From NCBI RefSeq assembly GCF_001263175.1, contig NZ_CP012332.1, positions 490,001 to 554,000 on the forward strand: a DNA stretch of 64,000 nucleotides, given 5' to 3'. A program made the position numbers and the translations under genes. The notes under the pieces were generated by a model. It ran no database searches. It was not told where the DNA came from and saw only the letters and a program-made list of their open reading frames with translations. The stretch is from Vulgatibacter incomptus. Its GTDB lineage: Bacteria > Myxococcota > Myxococcia > Myxococcales > Vulgatibacteraceae. Shown here piece after piece: positions 23,403-31,823 of this stretch. Within the stretch, counting starts at the first letter, position 1, and every line of letters begins with the position of its first letter.

Positions 23403-25694
23403 ATGAGAGCCAAGATCCTGATCCCGATGCTCGTCCTCGCTTGCGGGGCGTGCTCGTCCCGTGATCACGAGACTCCCCCTCCGATAGACGATCCGAAATG
23501 TACGGAGGCCAATCCGTGCATCGACTCGGTCCGGGTGGAGCCGGAGGAAGCCTCGGTATCGGTGGGCGGCTCTCTGATGCTGTACGCGTTTGACGCTGAC
23601 GATCGGCCGATCCCGGTCGGCCGCGTCGCGTGGACCTCGAGCGACCCGGTGGTGGCGACGGTCGACGCCGAAGGGCGGGTGACGGGCCTGTCCCCCGGCG
23701 TCGCCACGATCGCCGCCAAGGCAGGCAGCGCCACCGCGTCCAGCCGTGTGGCGGTCGAGAGGCCCGTCGTTGCAGCGATCGAGATCCAGGGCGCGTCCGC
23801 CGTCGAGCTGATCGTCGGGCAGAGGCTGCAGCTCGCAGCCATCGTCCGCGACGCGAATGGGGAGCGGCTGACGGACAGAGAGCTAGAGTGGTCTTCCGAC
23901 GCGCTCAACGTGGTGGCGGTCGACGGCTCGGGGTTCGTCCGCGCGGTTTCGCCGGGCTCCGGCAACGTGACTGCCTCGGTCGAAGGCGTGAGCGCATGCG
24001 TCGCGATTCGGGTCTACGCCGCTCCCGTGGTGTCGGTCCGCCTGAAGGCGGCCAAGAGTTCCATCGCCATCGGCGAGGAGCTCGCGATTGCAGTGACAGT
24101 GGAGAACTCGCGGGGTGAAGTGCTCGATCGGGAGGTCCGCTGGAACGCCCTCCCCGAAGATCGTGTCTCGTTCGAAGATGGGGCAGTCGTCCGGGGCGTC
24201 CGGGCGGGTCGGGTCGAAATCCGGGCGGAGGTCGACGGAATCTCCGGATCGCTTGCCCTCGAGGTGGTTGGACACCCGACCTCGATCGCGATCGACGGGG
24301 CGCCACGAATCGATGTCGATCTCGGCGAATCTCGACAGCTTCGCGCCGTCGTCCTGGACGAGAACGGCGACCCGATCGACGGGAAGGAGCCGGTCTGGAC
24401 CGCGAGCGACTACCACTTCGCCATCGTCTACGTTCAGGGCGCTATGGAAGCGCGGAAGCTCGGGACGATCATGGTCACGGCGACCTACGGCGGTGTCCAG
24501 GCACGAGCCCTTCTCCGCGTGGGCATCCCCCGTTTCTCGCGCATCACGGGAGGCGAGGGATCCGTCTGCGGGATCACCGGGGATGGGCGGGTGTTTTGCT
24601 GGGGGCAGCCACATGGGTTGCAAGCGGTGGTCGTCAATGGGCTGTATCGGACGGTCTACGCGCCCGCTCGCGTTCTTCCCGGCTTCGGGCTCGAGAGCTT
24701 GACCGTGGGCACTTTTCGGCAGACCGGAGGAGCATCGAGCACCGACACCCATTATTGCGGGATCCTCCTCGGAGGCGACACCTTCTGCTCCGGCGTGAAC
24801 TATTTCGGCGTCGTCGGGAACGGCACCACGGCTCCCGCCTCCGAGCCCTACGTATTCGGACAAGCGTTCAAGCTCGTGGATACGGGGCTCACCCACGGAT
24901 GTGCGATCGACCAGGACGACCTCGCCTGGTGCTGGGGCAGGAACGACTTCGGACAGCTCGGCACTGGCGACGAGGTGGAACGGTGGGTTCCGACCCCGGT
25001 GGCGGGCGGGCTGAGATTCTCGAGCATCTACGCCGCCCGGGACGGAGGGGCGACCTGCGGAATCACCACTTCTGGCGATGCGTGGTGCTGGGGTCGGAAC
25101 CAGAGCGACGCCCTCGGCAATGACACCGAGCAGGACAGCAGCGTTCCGGTCCCCGTCTCGGGCGCGATCGCCTTCCAGAGCATCTCGATCCTCTCCGGTC
25201 TGCCGGGTGCCGTTGTGGACGGCTTCGACTCCAGCAGCGGACACGCCTGCGGCCTATCGCGGGATGGGCAGGGCTACTGCTGGGGCAAGAACGGCTGGGG
25301 GCAGCTGGGCAACGGCGGCATCGAGCCCTCGAGCGTTCCGGTCGAGGTCGCGGGGGGCCATACCTTCCGCCAGATCGAGATTTCCCACCCCTACCGATCC
25401 GAGTGGGACTCCACCTCGTGCGGCCTGACGACCGATGGCGAGGTTCTCTGCTGGGGAAGCGGCTACAACGGCGAGCTCGGACGTCCTTGCAACTCCCCGG
25501 TCGAATGCGAGGCGACCGAGCCCCGCCCGGTGGAAGGGGATTTCCGCTTCGAACAGCTCGCGATCGGTGGAGGGACGATCTGTGGCCTGTCCAGGGATGG
25601 CGTTGCCTACTGCTGGGGCGCGATCGTGAGCCAGGCCACGACTTGGGAGCCGACGCCCATCTTCGGCCAGGAGCGGTGGGTCGAGGATCCGTAG
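23403..25694 (+). CDS. Lipoprotein with four Ig-like (Big_2) domains and an RCC1-type beta-propeller, copy 1
   Basis: 763 residues. The N-terminus is a lipoprotein signal (MRAKILIPMLVLACGACSS). About residues 35-375 hold four bacterial Ig-like domains, each with the pattern of VGxxLxLxA, WxSSDPxVATVD and GxATIAAKAG. From about residue 385 to the end come RCC1-type propeller repeats with paired Cys and CWG turns (CGITGDGRVFCWG, CAIDQDDLAWCWGRNDFGQLG, CGLSRDGQGYCWGKNGWGQLG). Such proteins are surface-exposed and probably bind protein or carbohydrate ligands; no function is established. The next gene is a tandem paralogue 65 bp downstream. Two distant paralogues lie near 57 and 63 kb on the other strand. 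Confidence 0.9.
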   Translation: MRAKILIPMLVLACGACSSRDHETPPPIDDPKCTEANPCIDSVRVEPEEASVSVGGSLMLYAFDADDRPIPVGRVAWTSSDPVVATVDAEGRVTGLSPGVATIAAKAGSATASSRVAVERPVVAAIEIQGASAVELIVGQRLQLAAIVRDANGERLTDRELEWSSDALNVVAVDGSGFVRAVSPGSGNVTASVEGVSACVAIRVYAAPVVSVRLKAAKSSIAIGEELAIAVTVENSRGEVLDREVRWNALPEDRVSFEDGAVVRGVRAGRVEIRAEVDGISGSLALEVVGHPTSIAIDGAPRIDVDLGESRQLRAVVLDENGDPIDGKEPVWTASDYHFAIVYVQGAMEARKLGTIMVTATYGGVQARALLRVGIPRFSRITGGEGSVCGITGDGRVFCWGQPHGLQAVVVNGLYRTVYAPARVLPGFGLESLTVGTFRQTGGASSTDTHYCGILLGGDTFCSGVNYFGVVGNGTTAPASEPYVFGQAFKLVDTGLTHGCAIDQDDLAWCWGRNDFGQLGTGDEVERWVPTPVAGGLRFSSIYAARDGGATCGITTSGDAWCWGRNQSDALGNDTEQDSSVPVPVSGAIAFQSISILSGLPGAVVDGFDSSSGHACGLSRDGQGYCWGKNGWGQLGNGGIEPSSVPVEVAGGHTFRQIEISHPYRSEWDSTSCGLTTDGEVLCWGSGYNGELGRPCNSPVECEATEPRPVEGDFRFEQLAIGGGTICGLSRDGVAYCWGAIVSQATTWEPTPIFGQERWVEDP

Positions 25695-25759
25695 GCCGCC
25701 GTGCGACGGCAGCCGTTCGAAGGTTGATCAGGAGGGCCAGATCGGGACATCTGCGAGGT

Positions 25760-28057
25760 ATGAGAGCGAAGATCTGGATCCCGATGCTCGTCCTGGCTTG
25801 CGGGGCGTGCTCCTCCCGGCATCACGAGGCTCCCCCTGTGATCGAGGAGCCGAAATGCACCGAAGCCAATCCGTGCGTCGACTCGGTTCGCGTGGAGCCG
25901 GAGGAGGCCTCGGTCCTGGTGGGCGGCACGCTGAAGCTGACCGCATTCGACGCCGACGACCGGCCCATCCCGGCCGGCCGGGTCACGTGGACCTCGAGCG
26001 ACCCGGTGGTGGCGGCGGTCGACGCCGAAGGACGGGTGGCGGGCGTCACGCCCGGCGTCGCCACGATCGCCGCCAAGGCGGGCAGCGCCACGGCATCAAG
26101 CCGCGTGGTGGTCGAGGGGCCTACCGTCGCGGCGGTGGAGATCCAGGGCGCGTCCTCCGTCGAGCTGGTCGTCGGGCAGCGGCTGCAGCTCGCGGCCATC
26201 GTTCGCGACGCGACCGGAATGCGGCTGACGGACCGGGAGGTGGAGTGGTCCTCGGACGCGCCCAACGTCGTCGCGATCGAGGGCTCGGCGGGGTTCGTCC
26301 GCGCGGTCTCGCCAGGCTCGGGCAACGTGACCGCCACGGTCGAGGGCGTTAGCGCTTCCGTCGCCGTACGGGTCGTCGCCGCTCCCGTCGCGTCCGTTCG
26401 CGTGAACGCGGCGAAGAGCTCCATCGACATTGGCGAGGAGCTCGAACTAGACGTAACCGTTACGAACACGCGCGGAGAGGTGCTCGACCGGGAGGTGCGC
26501 TGGAGCGCCGTCCCGGAGGGCCGCGTCTCCTTCGAGGGCGCGGTCGTGCGTGGCGTCCGGGCGGGCCCGGCCCAGCTTCGAGCGGAGGTGGACGGCGTCG
26601 TCGGGACGCTCCCACTCACGGTAATCGGACACGCGGCCTCGATCGCGATCGAAGGTGCGCCGCGGATCGACGTCGATCTCGGCGAATCCCTGCAGCTCCG
26701 CGCGGCCGTCCTGGACGAGAACGGCGACGCGATCGAGGGGAAGGTGCCGCTCTGGATTGCGAACGACCCCGAGATCGCGCGGGTCGACCTCCAGGGCGCG
26801 TTGGTAGCGCGCAAATTGGGTACGCTCACCGTCGCGGCTTCGTACGGCAGTGCCCAGGCGCGAGCGGAGGTCCGCGTGGGAATCCCCCGCTTCGCGCGCC
26901 TCACGGGAGGGGAGGGATCCGTCTGCGGGATCACCTCCGACGGGCGGGCGTTCTGCTGGGGTTCACCGCATGGTTCGCGGTACAACGAATCTGTCCGCGT
27001 CCTTCCCGACTTCAGGCTCGAGAGCTTGACCCTGGGGACGATCAGGCCGGGCGGGGCCAGTTCGCCACTCGACACGCACTATTGCGGGATCCTGGTTGGA
27101 GGAGACGCCTTCTGCTCCGGTGGCAACGACTTCGGAGTCCTCGGCAATGGCAGCACCAGTCCTGCGTTCGAGCCCTACATCTTCGAACAAGCCTTCAACG
27201 TCATGGATTCGGGCCTCACCCACGGATGCGCCATCGACCAGGATCACCTGGCCTGGTGCTGGGGTAGGGGCGACTTCGGGCAGCTTGGCGACGGCAACAC
27301 GGCGGATCGGTCGGCCCCGTGGCCGGTCCAGACCGGGCTGAGATTCTCGAGTATCCACGCCGCCCGGGACGGAGGGGCGACCTGCGCCATCACGAGCTCG
27401 GGCGAGGCGTGGTGCTGGGGCCGGAACCACAGCGGCGCCCTCGGCAATGGAACGGAGCAGGACAGCCACATTCCGGTCCCCGTCTCCGGCGGGATCGCCT
27501 TCGACAGCGTCTCGATCGTCTCCGGGCTGCCGGGATCGGTCGTGCATAATTCCCTCACGTCCGGACATGCGTGTGGCGTGTCGCGTGAAGGGAAGGGCTA
27601 CTGCTGGGGCACGAACTCGTGGGGGCAGCTGGGGAACGGCGGCGTCGAGCCGTCGAGCGTTCCGGTCGAGATTGCCGGTGGCCATTCCTTCCGCCAGATC
27701 GAGATCTCCCACTCGTACCGATCCGAGTGGGACTCCACCTCGTGCGGTCTGACGACCGACGGCGAGGTCCTCTGCTGGGGAACCGGCTACAACGGGGAGC
27801 TCGGACGGCGTTGCACCTCCCCGGTCGAATGCGAGGCGGTGGAGGCCCGCCCGGTCGGAGGGGGCCTCCGCTTCGAAGAGCTCGCGGTCGGAGGCGGGAC
27901 GTTCTGCGGCCTGTCCGGGGACGGCGTCGCCTACTGCTGGGGGAGCTTTCGCCAGGGTGTGACGTGGGAGCCGACGCCCATCTGGGGTCAGCAGCGGTGG
28001 CTGGAGGGTCCGGCACACCTCGCCAACACCAACCAGGATCTGCCTGGCGGCGAGTGA
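25760..28057 (+). CDS. Lipoprotein with four Ig-like (Big_2) domains and an RCC1-type beta-propeller, copy 2
   Basis: 765 residues, a tandem duplicate of the preceding gene: the same MRAKI start, the same lipoprotein signal (MLVLACGACSS), four Ig-like domains and an RCC1 propeller, collinear throughout. Start ATG 25760 is chosen by alignment to copy 1; the frame extends further upstream only through the 3' end of copy 1. Differences are spread along the protein and include a shortened loop near the first propeller blade, where copy 1 has an extra LQAVVVNGLYRTVY segment. The pair may be co-transcribed; the 65-bp gap resembles the leader of copy 1. Confidence 0.9.
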   Translation: MRAKIWIPMLVLACGACSSRHHEAPPVIEEPKCTEANPCVDSVRVEPEEASVLVGGTLKLTAFDADDRPIPAGRVTWTSSDPVVAAVDAEGRVAGVTPGVATIAAKAGSATASSRVVVEGPTVAAVEIQGASSVELVVGQRLQLAAIVRDATGMRLTDREVEWSSDAPNVVAIEGSAGFVRAVSPGSGNVTATVEGVSASVAVRVVAAPVASVRVNAAKSSIDIGEELELDVTVTNTRGEVLDREVRWSAVPEGRVSFEGAVVRGVRAGPAQLRAEVDGVVGTLPLTVIGHAASIAIEGAPRIDVDLGESLQLRAAVLDENGDAIEGKVPLWIANDPEIARVDLQGALVARKLGTLTVAASYGSAQARAEVRVGIPRFARLTGGEGSVCGITSDGRAFCWGSPHGSRYNESVRVLPDFRLESLTLGTIRPGGASSPLDTHYCGILVGGDAFCSGGNDFGVLGNGSTSPAFEPYIFEQAFNVMDSGLTHGCAIDQDHLAWCWGRGDFGQLGDGNTADRSAPWPVQTGLRFSSIHAARDGGATCAITSSGEAWCWGRNHSGALGNGTEQDSHIPVPVSGGIAFDSVSIVSGLPGSVVHNSLTSGHACGVSREGKGYCWGTNSWGQLGNGGVEPSSVPVEIAGGHSFRQIEISHSYRSEWDSTSCGLTTDGEVLCWGTGYNGELGRRCTSPVECEAVEARPVGGGLRFEELAVGGGTFCGLSGDGVAYCWGSFRQGVTWEPTPIWGQQRWLEGPAHLANTNQDLPGGE

Positions 28058-28071
28058 GCCGAGAAAGGACC

Positions 28072-28089
28072 GGGGCGGACGAACGCCCC
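28072..28089. terminator. Weak hairpin between convergent genes
   Basis: GGGGCG (28072-28077) and CGCCCC (28084-28089), 6-nt loop, between the second RCC1 lipoprotein gene and the converging envelope pseudogene. Only 6 bp, no T-tract. Confidence 0.35.
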
Positions 28090-28105
28090 AGCTCGCTCGT
28101 GCCGC

Positions 28106-28966
28106 CTAAAACATGTACGAAAGCGCCAGCCCGCCCGTGTGATGCCAGGTGCCCTCGAAAAACTGCCCGGGCTCTGAGCCGCGGCCCAGGTCGTATTCTA
28201 TGGTGAGGAGCACGTGTCGACCGAATGACACGTCCACGCCCAGCCGAGGCCCGAGCACGAGCTCGCTCGTCGTTTCAAAAAAACCCGTCGCGCCCGCCAC
28301 CGGGTTCCGATACGTCGTCGTAGCGGTACTGGCGACGAATCCTCCGGTGAAGAGATAGATGGAATCGGAGAGCGGTGCTCGCAGCCTCGTGCCGGTCCAG
28401 AGGCTCCCGCCCAGGTCGGGGATGGCGAACAAGCCGAGCTCCAGCGCCAACTACCTCGCGGGAATCCACTGCGCTTGCCAGCCTCCGAAGTGACTGGGGC
28501 CGAGGGCGACGAGGCCGAGTCCGAACGTCGGCCGCCGATCGGGAGGATCGAAGCGGGGGGACAGCGACTGGATCTCGCTCGTGGCCAGCTTGAGCTGCCG
28601 ACGGTCGCCGAAGAGGAGGGAGTCCGCCGGAACCTCGAAGTGCAGCTCCTCTCCCTCCAGCGCGACGGATCCGATCGGCATCGTGACGACCGGGAGGCAA
28701 TCTCTGATTTGGAAGGACTTCTCCAGGTCCGAACAGCCGCGATTGACGTCGACGAGAAGCTCGGGCGAATAGCTCGAGTCCACTTGGAACGACTCTTCGC
28801 CGTCGTGGACCTCGATGGCAGCGCCTGCCGCCACCGCCACGACCTCCGGCAACCGCTCGACCGGAATCTGAACGGTGGTGTGGGCGCAGCCCGAGAGCAG
28901 GACCGCCGCCACGGTGGAGATGAAGACTGCCTCGACGAATCGCGTGCGACAAACGCCCAGCGCCAT
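28106..28966 (-). pseudogene. Lipoprotein / outer-membrane beta-barrel-like gene interrupted by in-frame TAG
   Basis: Reading from ATG 28966 gives a lipoprotein signal ([15 protein letters not shown]), then a soluble part with [16 protein letters not shown] and [20 protein letters not shown]. It enters a glycine/aromatic-rich membrane-like region ([16 protein letters not shown]) and meets TAG at 28451-28453. The same frame continues without a shift into [19 protein letters not shown] and ends in GGLALSYMF, a C-terminal Phe typical of outer-membrane barrels. One nonsense mutation therefore splits a 286-codon frame. Alternatives are two genes, readthrough, or a sequence error. It diverges from dut. 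Confidence 0.7.
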
Positions 28967-29053
28967 GGATTGCCCCCCCTCTCGAGGGGTGATCCTACCC
29001 GAAAGTACGGTAGCGAGCTTGACCGTGGGGAATCGATTCGGGAAGTTGCCGCC

Positions 29054-29494
29054 ATGCAGCTCCGGATCCTTCGCGTCGGTGGCAGGGGCGAGCCCCTGCC
29101 GCTCCCGTCCTACGCCACCGCCGGCAGCGCCGGCCTCGACCTCCGCGCCGACGTCGAGGTGCACCTCTCGCCTGGCGAGCGAAAGCTCGTCCCGACCGGT
29201 ATCGCAATCCAACTCCCCGACGGCTTCGAGGGCCAGGTGCGCCCGCGCTCCGGCCTCGCGCTACGGCACGGCGTCGGCATGGTGAACGCGCCCGGTACGA
29301 TCGATGCCGATTACATCGGGGAGATCGGTGTCATACTAGTTAACCACGGGCAAGAGGTCGTGCGCTTCGAGCGGGGCGACCGGATCGCCCAGCTCGTCAT
29401 CGCGCGCTTCGAGCGCGTGTCCCTCGTCGAGGTCGACGCCCTCGAGCAGACGGATCGCGGAGCGGGAGGCTTCGGCCACTCCGGGCACCGATGA
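29054..29494 (+). CDS. dut: Deoxyuridine 5'-triphosphate nucleotidohydrolase (dUTPase)
   Basis: 146 residues. It hydrolyses dUTP to dUMP and pyrophosphate, keeping uracil out of DNA and feeding dTMP synthesis. All five trimeric dUTPase motifs are visible: [38 protein letters not shown] (catalytic Asp), [10 protein letters not shown] and the C-terminal [10 protein letters not shown] lid. The ATG at 29054 begins MQLRILRV, the usual start; the upstream extension lies antisense to the envelope pseudogene. It is functionally related to the uracil-DNA glycosylase encoded near 48 kb. Confidence 0.97.
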   Translation: MQLRILRVGGRGEPLPLPSYATAGSAGLDLRADVEVHLSPGERKLVPTGIAIQLPDGFEGQVRPRSGLALRHGVGMVNAPGTIDADYIGEIGVILVNHGQEVVRFERGDRIAQLVIARFERVSLVEVDALEQTDRGAGGFGHSGHR

Positions 29495-29535
29495 CGCGGT
29501 TGCTCGCTCCGGACCCCGGCGCCTGATGCGCGGCG

Positions 29536-30228
29536 CTACATGGGCCAGGCCTTGAGCGCCTCCAGGATCTCGTGCGCGACGCCCCTGGCGGAGGCCGGGT
29601 TCTGGCCGGTGACCACGTGGCCGTCGCGGACGACGTGGGGCTTCCAGGCGGGGCCGTTCTCGTAGCGGGCGCCGAGCTCGCGGAGCTTGGTCTCGAGGAG
29701 GAAGGGCACTACATCGGCGAGGCCGACGGCGACCTCCTCCTCGTTGGTGAAGGACGTGACGCGGTGGCCGCGCAGGAGTGGCTCGCCGTCGGGCTTCACG
29801 GCGCCGACGAAGGCGGCGGGGCCGTGGCAGACGGCGGCGACGACGGCCTTGCGGCGGTAGGTCTTGGAGAGCTGCTCGGACGCCAGGGAGTTGGCGAGAT
29901 CCCACATGGGGCCGTGGCCGCCAACGACGAGGACGGCGTCGAAGACGTCGTCGCCGAGGTCGTCGAGGCGGCGGGTCTGGGCGAGCTTGCCCATCGCGTG
30001 CTCGTCGGCCAGGAAGGCCTTCATGTCCTCGGTCGGCTCCTCCTGGCTCCGCGGATCGATGGGAGGGCGGCCGCCGCTCGGCGTGGCGATCTCGAGCTTG
30101 GCGTGGCCCTTGAGCGCCACGTACGGGGCGGCGAGCTCCTCGAGCCAGAGGCCGGTCTTCCGGCCGGTGGCGCCGAGCGAGGCGTGGCTCGTGGCGATGA
30201 GCAGGATCCTGGGCTTGGCGTTCTGCAT
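29536..30228 (-). CDS. DJ-1/PfpI superfamily protein (Hsp31-like)
   Basis: 230 residues with the class I glutamine amidotransferase-like fold. The nucleophile elbow is AAVCHGPAAF (Cys134). Other family stretches are DAVLVVGGHGPMWDLA, EVAVGLADVVPFLLE and GHVVTGQNPASA. Members close to this sequence are Hsp31-type chaperone/glyoxalase III or deglycase-like proteins induced by stress. The start ATG 30228 gives MQNAKPRILLIAT; the longer frame upstream is antisense or out-of-frame to the Cys-rich gene. The specific activity cannot be told from sequence. Confidence 0.93.
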   Translation of the reverse strand: MQNAKPRILLIATSHASLGATGRKTGLWLEELAAPYVALKGHAKLEIATPSGGRPPIDPRSQEEPTEDMKAFLADEHAMGKLAQTRRLDDLGDDVFDAVLVVGGHGPMWDLANSLASEQLSKTYRRKAVVAAVCHGPAAFVGAVKPDGEPLLRGHRVTSFTNEEEVAVGLADVVPFLLETKLRELGARYENGPAWKPHVVRDGHVVTGQNPASARGVAHEILEALKAWPM

Positions 30229-30320
30229 GGCGTCTCCCGCGGGGTGGGGCGAGGTTCCGGGAAACCTACGCCCCCGCCCGGCGGGAGACACCACCCGCTG
30301 GGGGCGGTTCTGTTCGAGCG

Positions 30321-31721
30321 TCAGTTGTTGGGCGCGCCCGAGTTGATCCAGTCGCGGACCGTATTGAGCTGGGTCGCGTTCAGGTAGTCGCCCGTCCTGG
30401 GCATGCGTTCGCCGCAGCTCTGGGTGCCGGCGAGCTTCCGGTAGAGGAAGCTGTTCGCGGCGTCGCCCGCGACGATCCGGGTGTTGCCCGGACAGCTCGT
30501 CGAGGCCACGCCGACCGTGTTCGCGTGGAAGGTCGACTTCGACGACCCGACGCTGAAGCCACCGCCGTTGGTGCCGTGGCAGCTGGAGCAGCCCTTGGCC
30601 TGGATGATCGGCCACACGTCGCCGCTGAGCGTCGGGGTGGGGGCGACGCACTGGCCGGCGGAGGTGCAGGTCGCCGGGGCGGTGCAGGTGCCGCAGGAGC
30701 CGCCGCAGCCGTCGTCGCCGCACGACCTGCCGTCGCACTGGGGAACGCATTGGCAGTGTCCGGCCTCGCAGGCGAAGCCGGCGGTGCAGCCCGGAGCGCA
30801 GGTGCCGCCGCAGCCGTCGCTCCCGCACTCCTTGCCCGCGCAATTGGGAGCGCAGACACACCGCCCCGTGGCGTTGTCGCAGGTCCGATTGGTGCCGCAG
30901 GTACCGCAGGAACCGCCGCAGCCGTCGGGGCCGCACTGCTTGCCCGTGCACTGCGGGGCGCAGGCGCAGTGACCGCCGTCGCAGCGCTGCCCGGGGCCGC
31001 AGCCTTCGCCGCAGGCGTGTCCACAGCCGTCGTCTCCGCATTCACGACCGGTGCAGTCACCGGTACAGGCGTCTACACATCGACCCGCGGCAGTGTCGCA
31101 TGCCTGGCCCGCCGCGCAATCGCCGCAGGATCCGCCGCAGCCGTCGGGGCCACAGCTCCTGCCGTCGCACTGCGGAGTACAGACACAGGTGCCCGCCGCG
31201 TTGCAGGACTCGCCGTCGGAGCAGGTGCCGCAGGACTCGCCGCAGCCGTCGTCGCCGCACTCTTTGCCGTCACAGTTCCTCGCGCATGCGCACGTCCCGT
31301 CGTCCTGGCACTGCTTGCCGGCCGGACATTCCCCGCAGGAGGCCCCGCAGCCATTGTCGCCGCACGACTTCCCCTCGCAGTTCGGCCGGCAAGGCTCCTC
31401 GACGCAGACGTGGGAGGCGTTGCAGACGAAACCGGAAGCACAGGTGCCGCAGGTCCCGCCGCAGCCGTCGTCTCCGCACTGCATGTCTGCCGTGCAATGG
31501 GGCACACACGAGTCCGGGATGCAGGAACCGTCGCGGCAGGAATTGCCCGCTTCGCAGGAACCGCAGACGCCGTTGCAGCCATCCGAGCCGCAGACGCGGC
31601 CCTCGCATCGCGGCTCGCATCTGCCGCCGTCGTCGCCACCTCCGCCACACGAAAGACAGACCGCTACGACCAGGAGACCACACCCAATCCCGAGCAGACG
31701 CGAAACGACGGCCGAACTCAT
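30321..31721 (-). CDS. Cys-rich nine-repeat lipoprotein with C-terminal c-type haem site
   Basis: 466 residues. The N-terminus is a lipoprotein signal (GLLVVAVCLSCGGGG). Nine tandem repeats of about 35 residues follow, each with a CxPxCxGxxCGxDGCGGxCGxC core, suggesting disulfide-rich modules outside the cytoplasm. The C-terminal 100 residues resemble a cytochrome c-like domain: WPIIQAKGCSSCHG (CxxCH, about residue 378) and a likely axial Met in GERMPRTGDYL (about 440). CGxDGC repeats of this kind occur in myxobacterial secreted proteins of unknown function. Haem attachment is inferred from CxxCH; electron-transfer or surface roles are possible. Confidence 0.85.
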   Translation of the reverse strand: MSSAVVSRLLGIGCGLLVVAVCLSCGGGGDDGGRCEPRCEGRVCGSDGCNGVCGSCEAGNSCRDGSCIPDSCVPHCTADMQCGDDGCGGTCGTCASGFVCNASHVCVEEPCRPNCEGKSCGDNGCGASCGECPAGKQCQDDGTCACARNCDGKECGDDGCGESCGTCSDGESCNAAGTCVCTPQCDGRSCGPDGCGGSCGDCAAGQACDTAAGRCVDACTGDCTGRECGDDGCGHACGEGCGPGQRCDGGHCACAPQCTGKQCGPDGCGGSCGTCGTNRTCDNATGRCVCAPNCAGKECGSDGCGGTCAPGCTAGFACEAGHCQCVPQCDGRSCGDDGCGGSCGTCTAPATCTSAGQCVAPTPTLSGDVWPIIQAKGCSSCHGTNGGGFSVGSSKSTFHANTVGVASTSCPGNTRIVAGDAANSFLYRKLAGTQSCGERMPRTGDYLNATQLNTVRDWINSGAPNN

Positions 31722-31823
31722 GACGACCTCGATAATTTCAGGGGCGGCAAGATCCTTTCATTTGGGGAGACAAAGTGTCAATCGGTTCGACAGGCCAGCC
31801 CGTCGCTCTGAACGGCTCGAGGC

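Noticed and set aside
30525-31640. Possible CRISPR-like periodicity
   Set aside because: The 105-bp periodicity is the coding repeat of the Cys-rich protein, with imperfect units and no spacer-repeat pattern.
29572-31811. Plus-strand frames opposite the DJ-1 and Cys-rich genes
   Set aside because: Repeats in these frames merely mirror the tandem repeats of the minus-strand gene.
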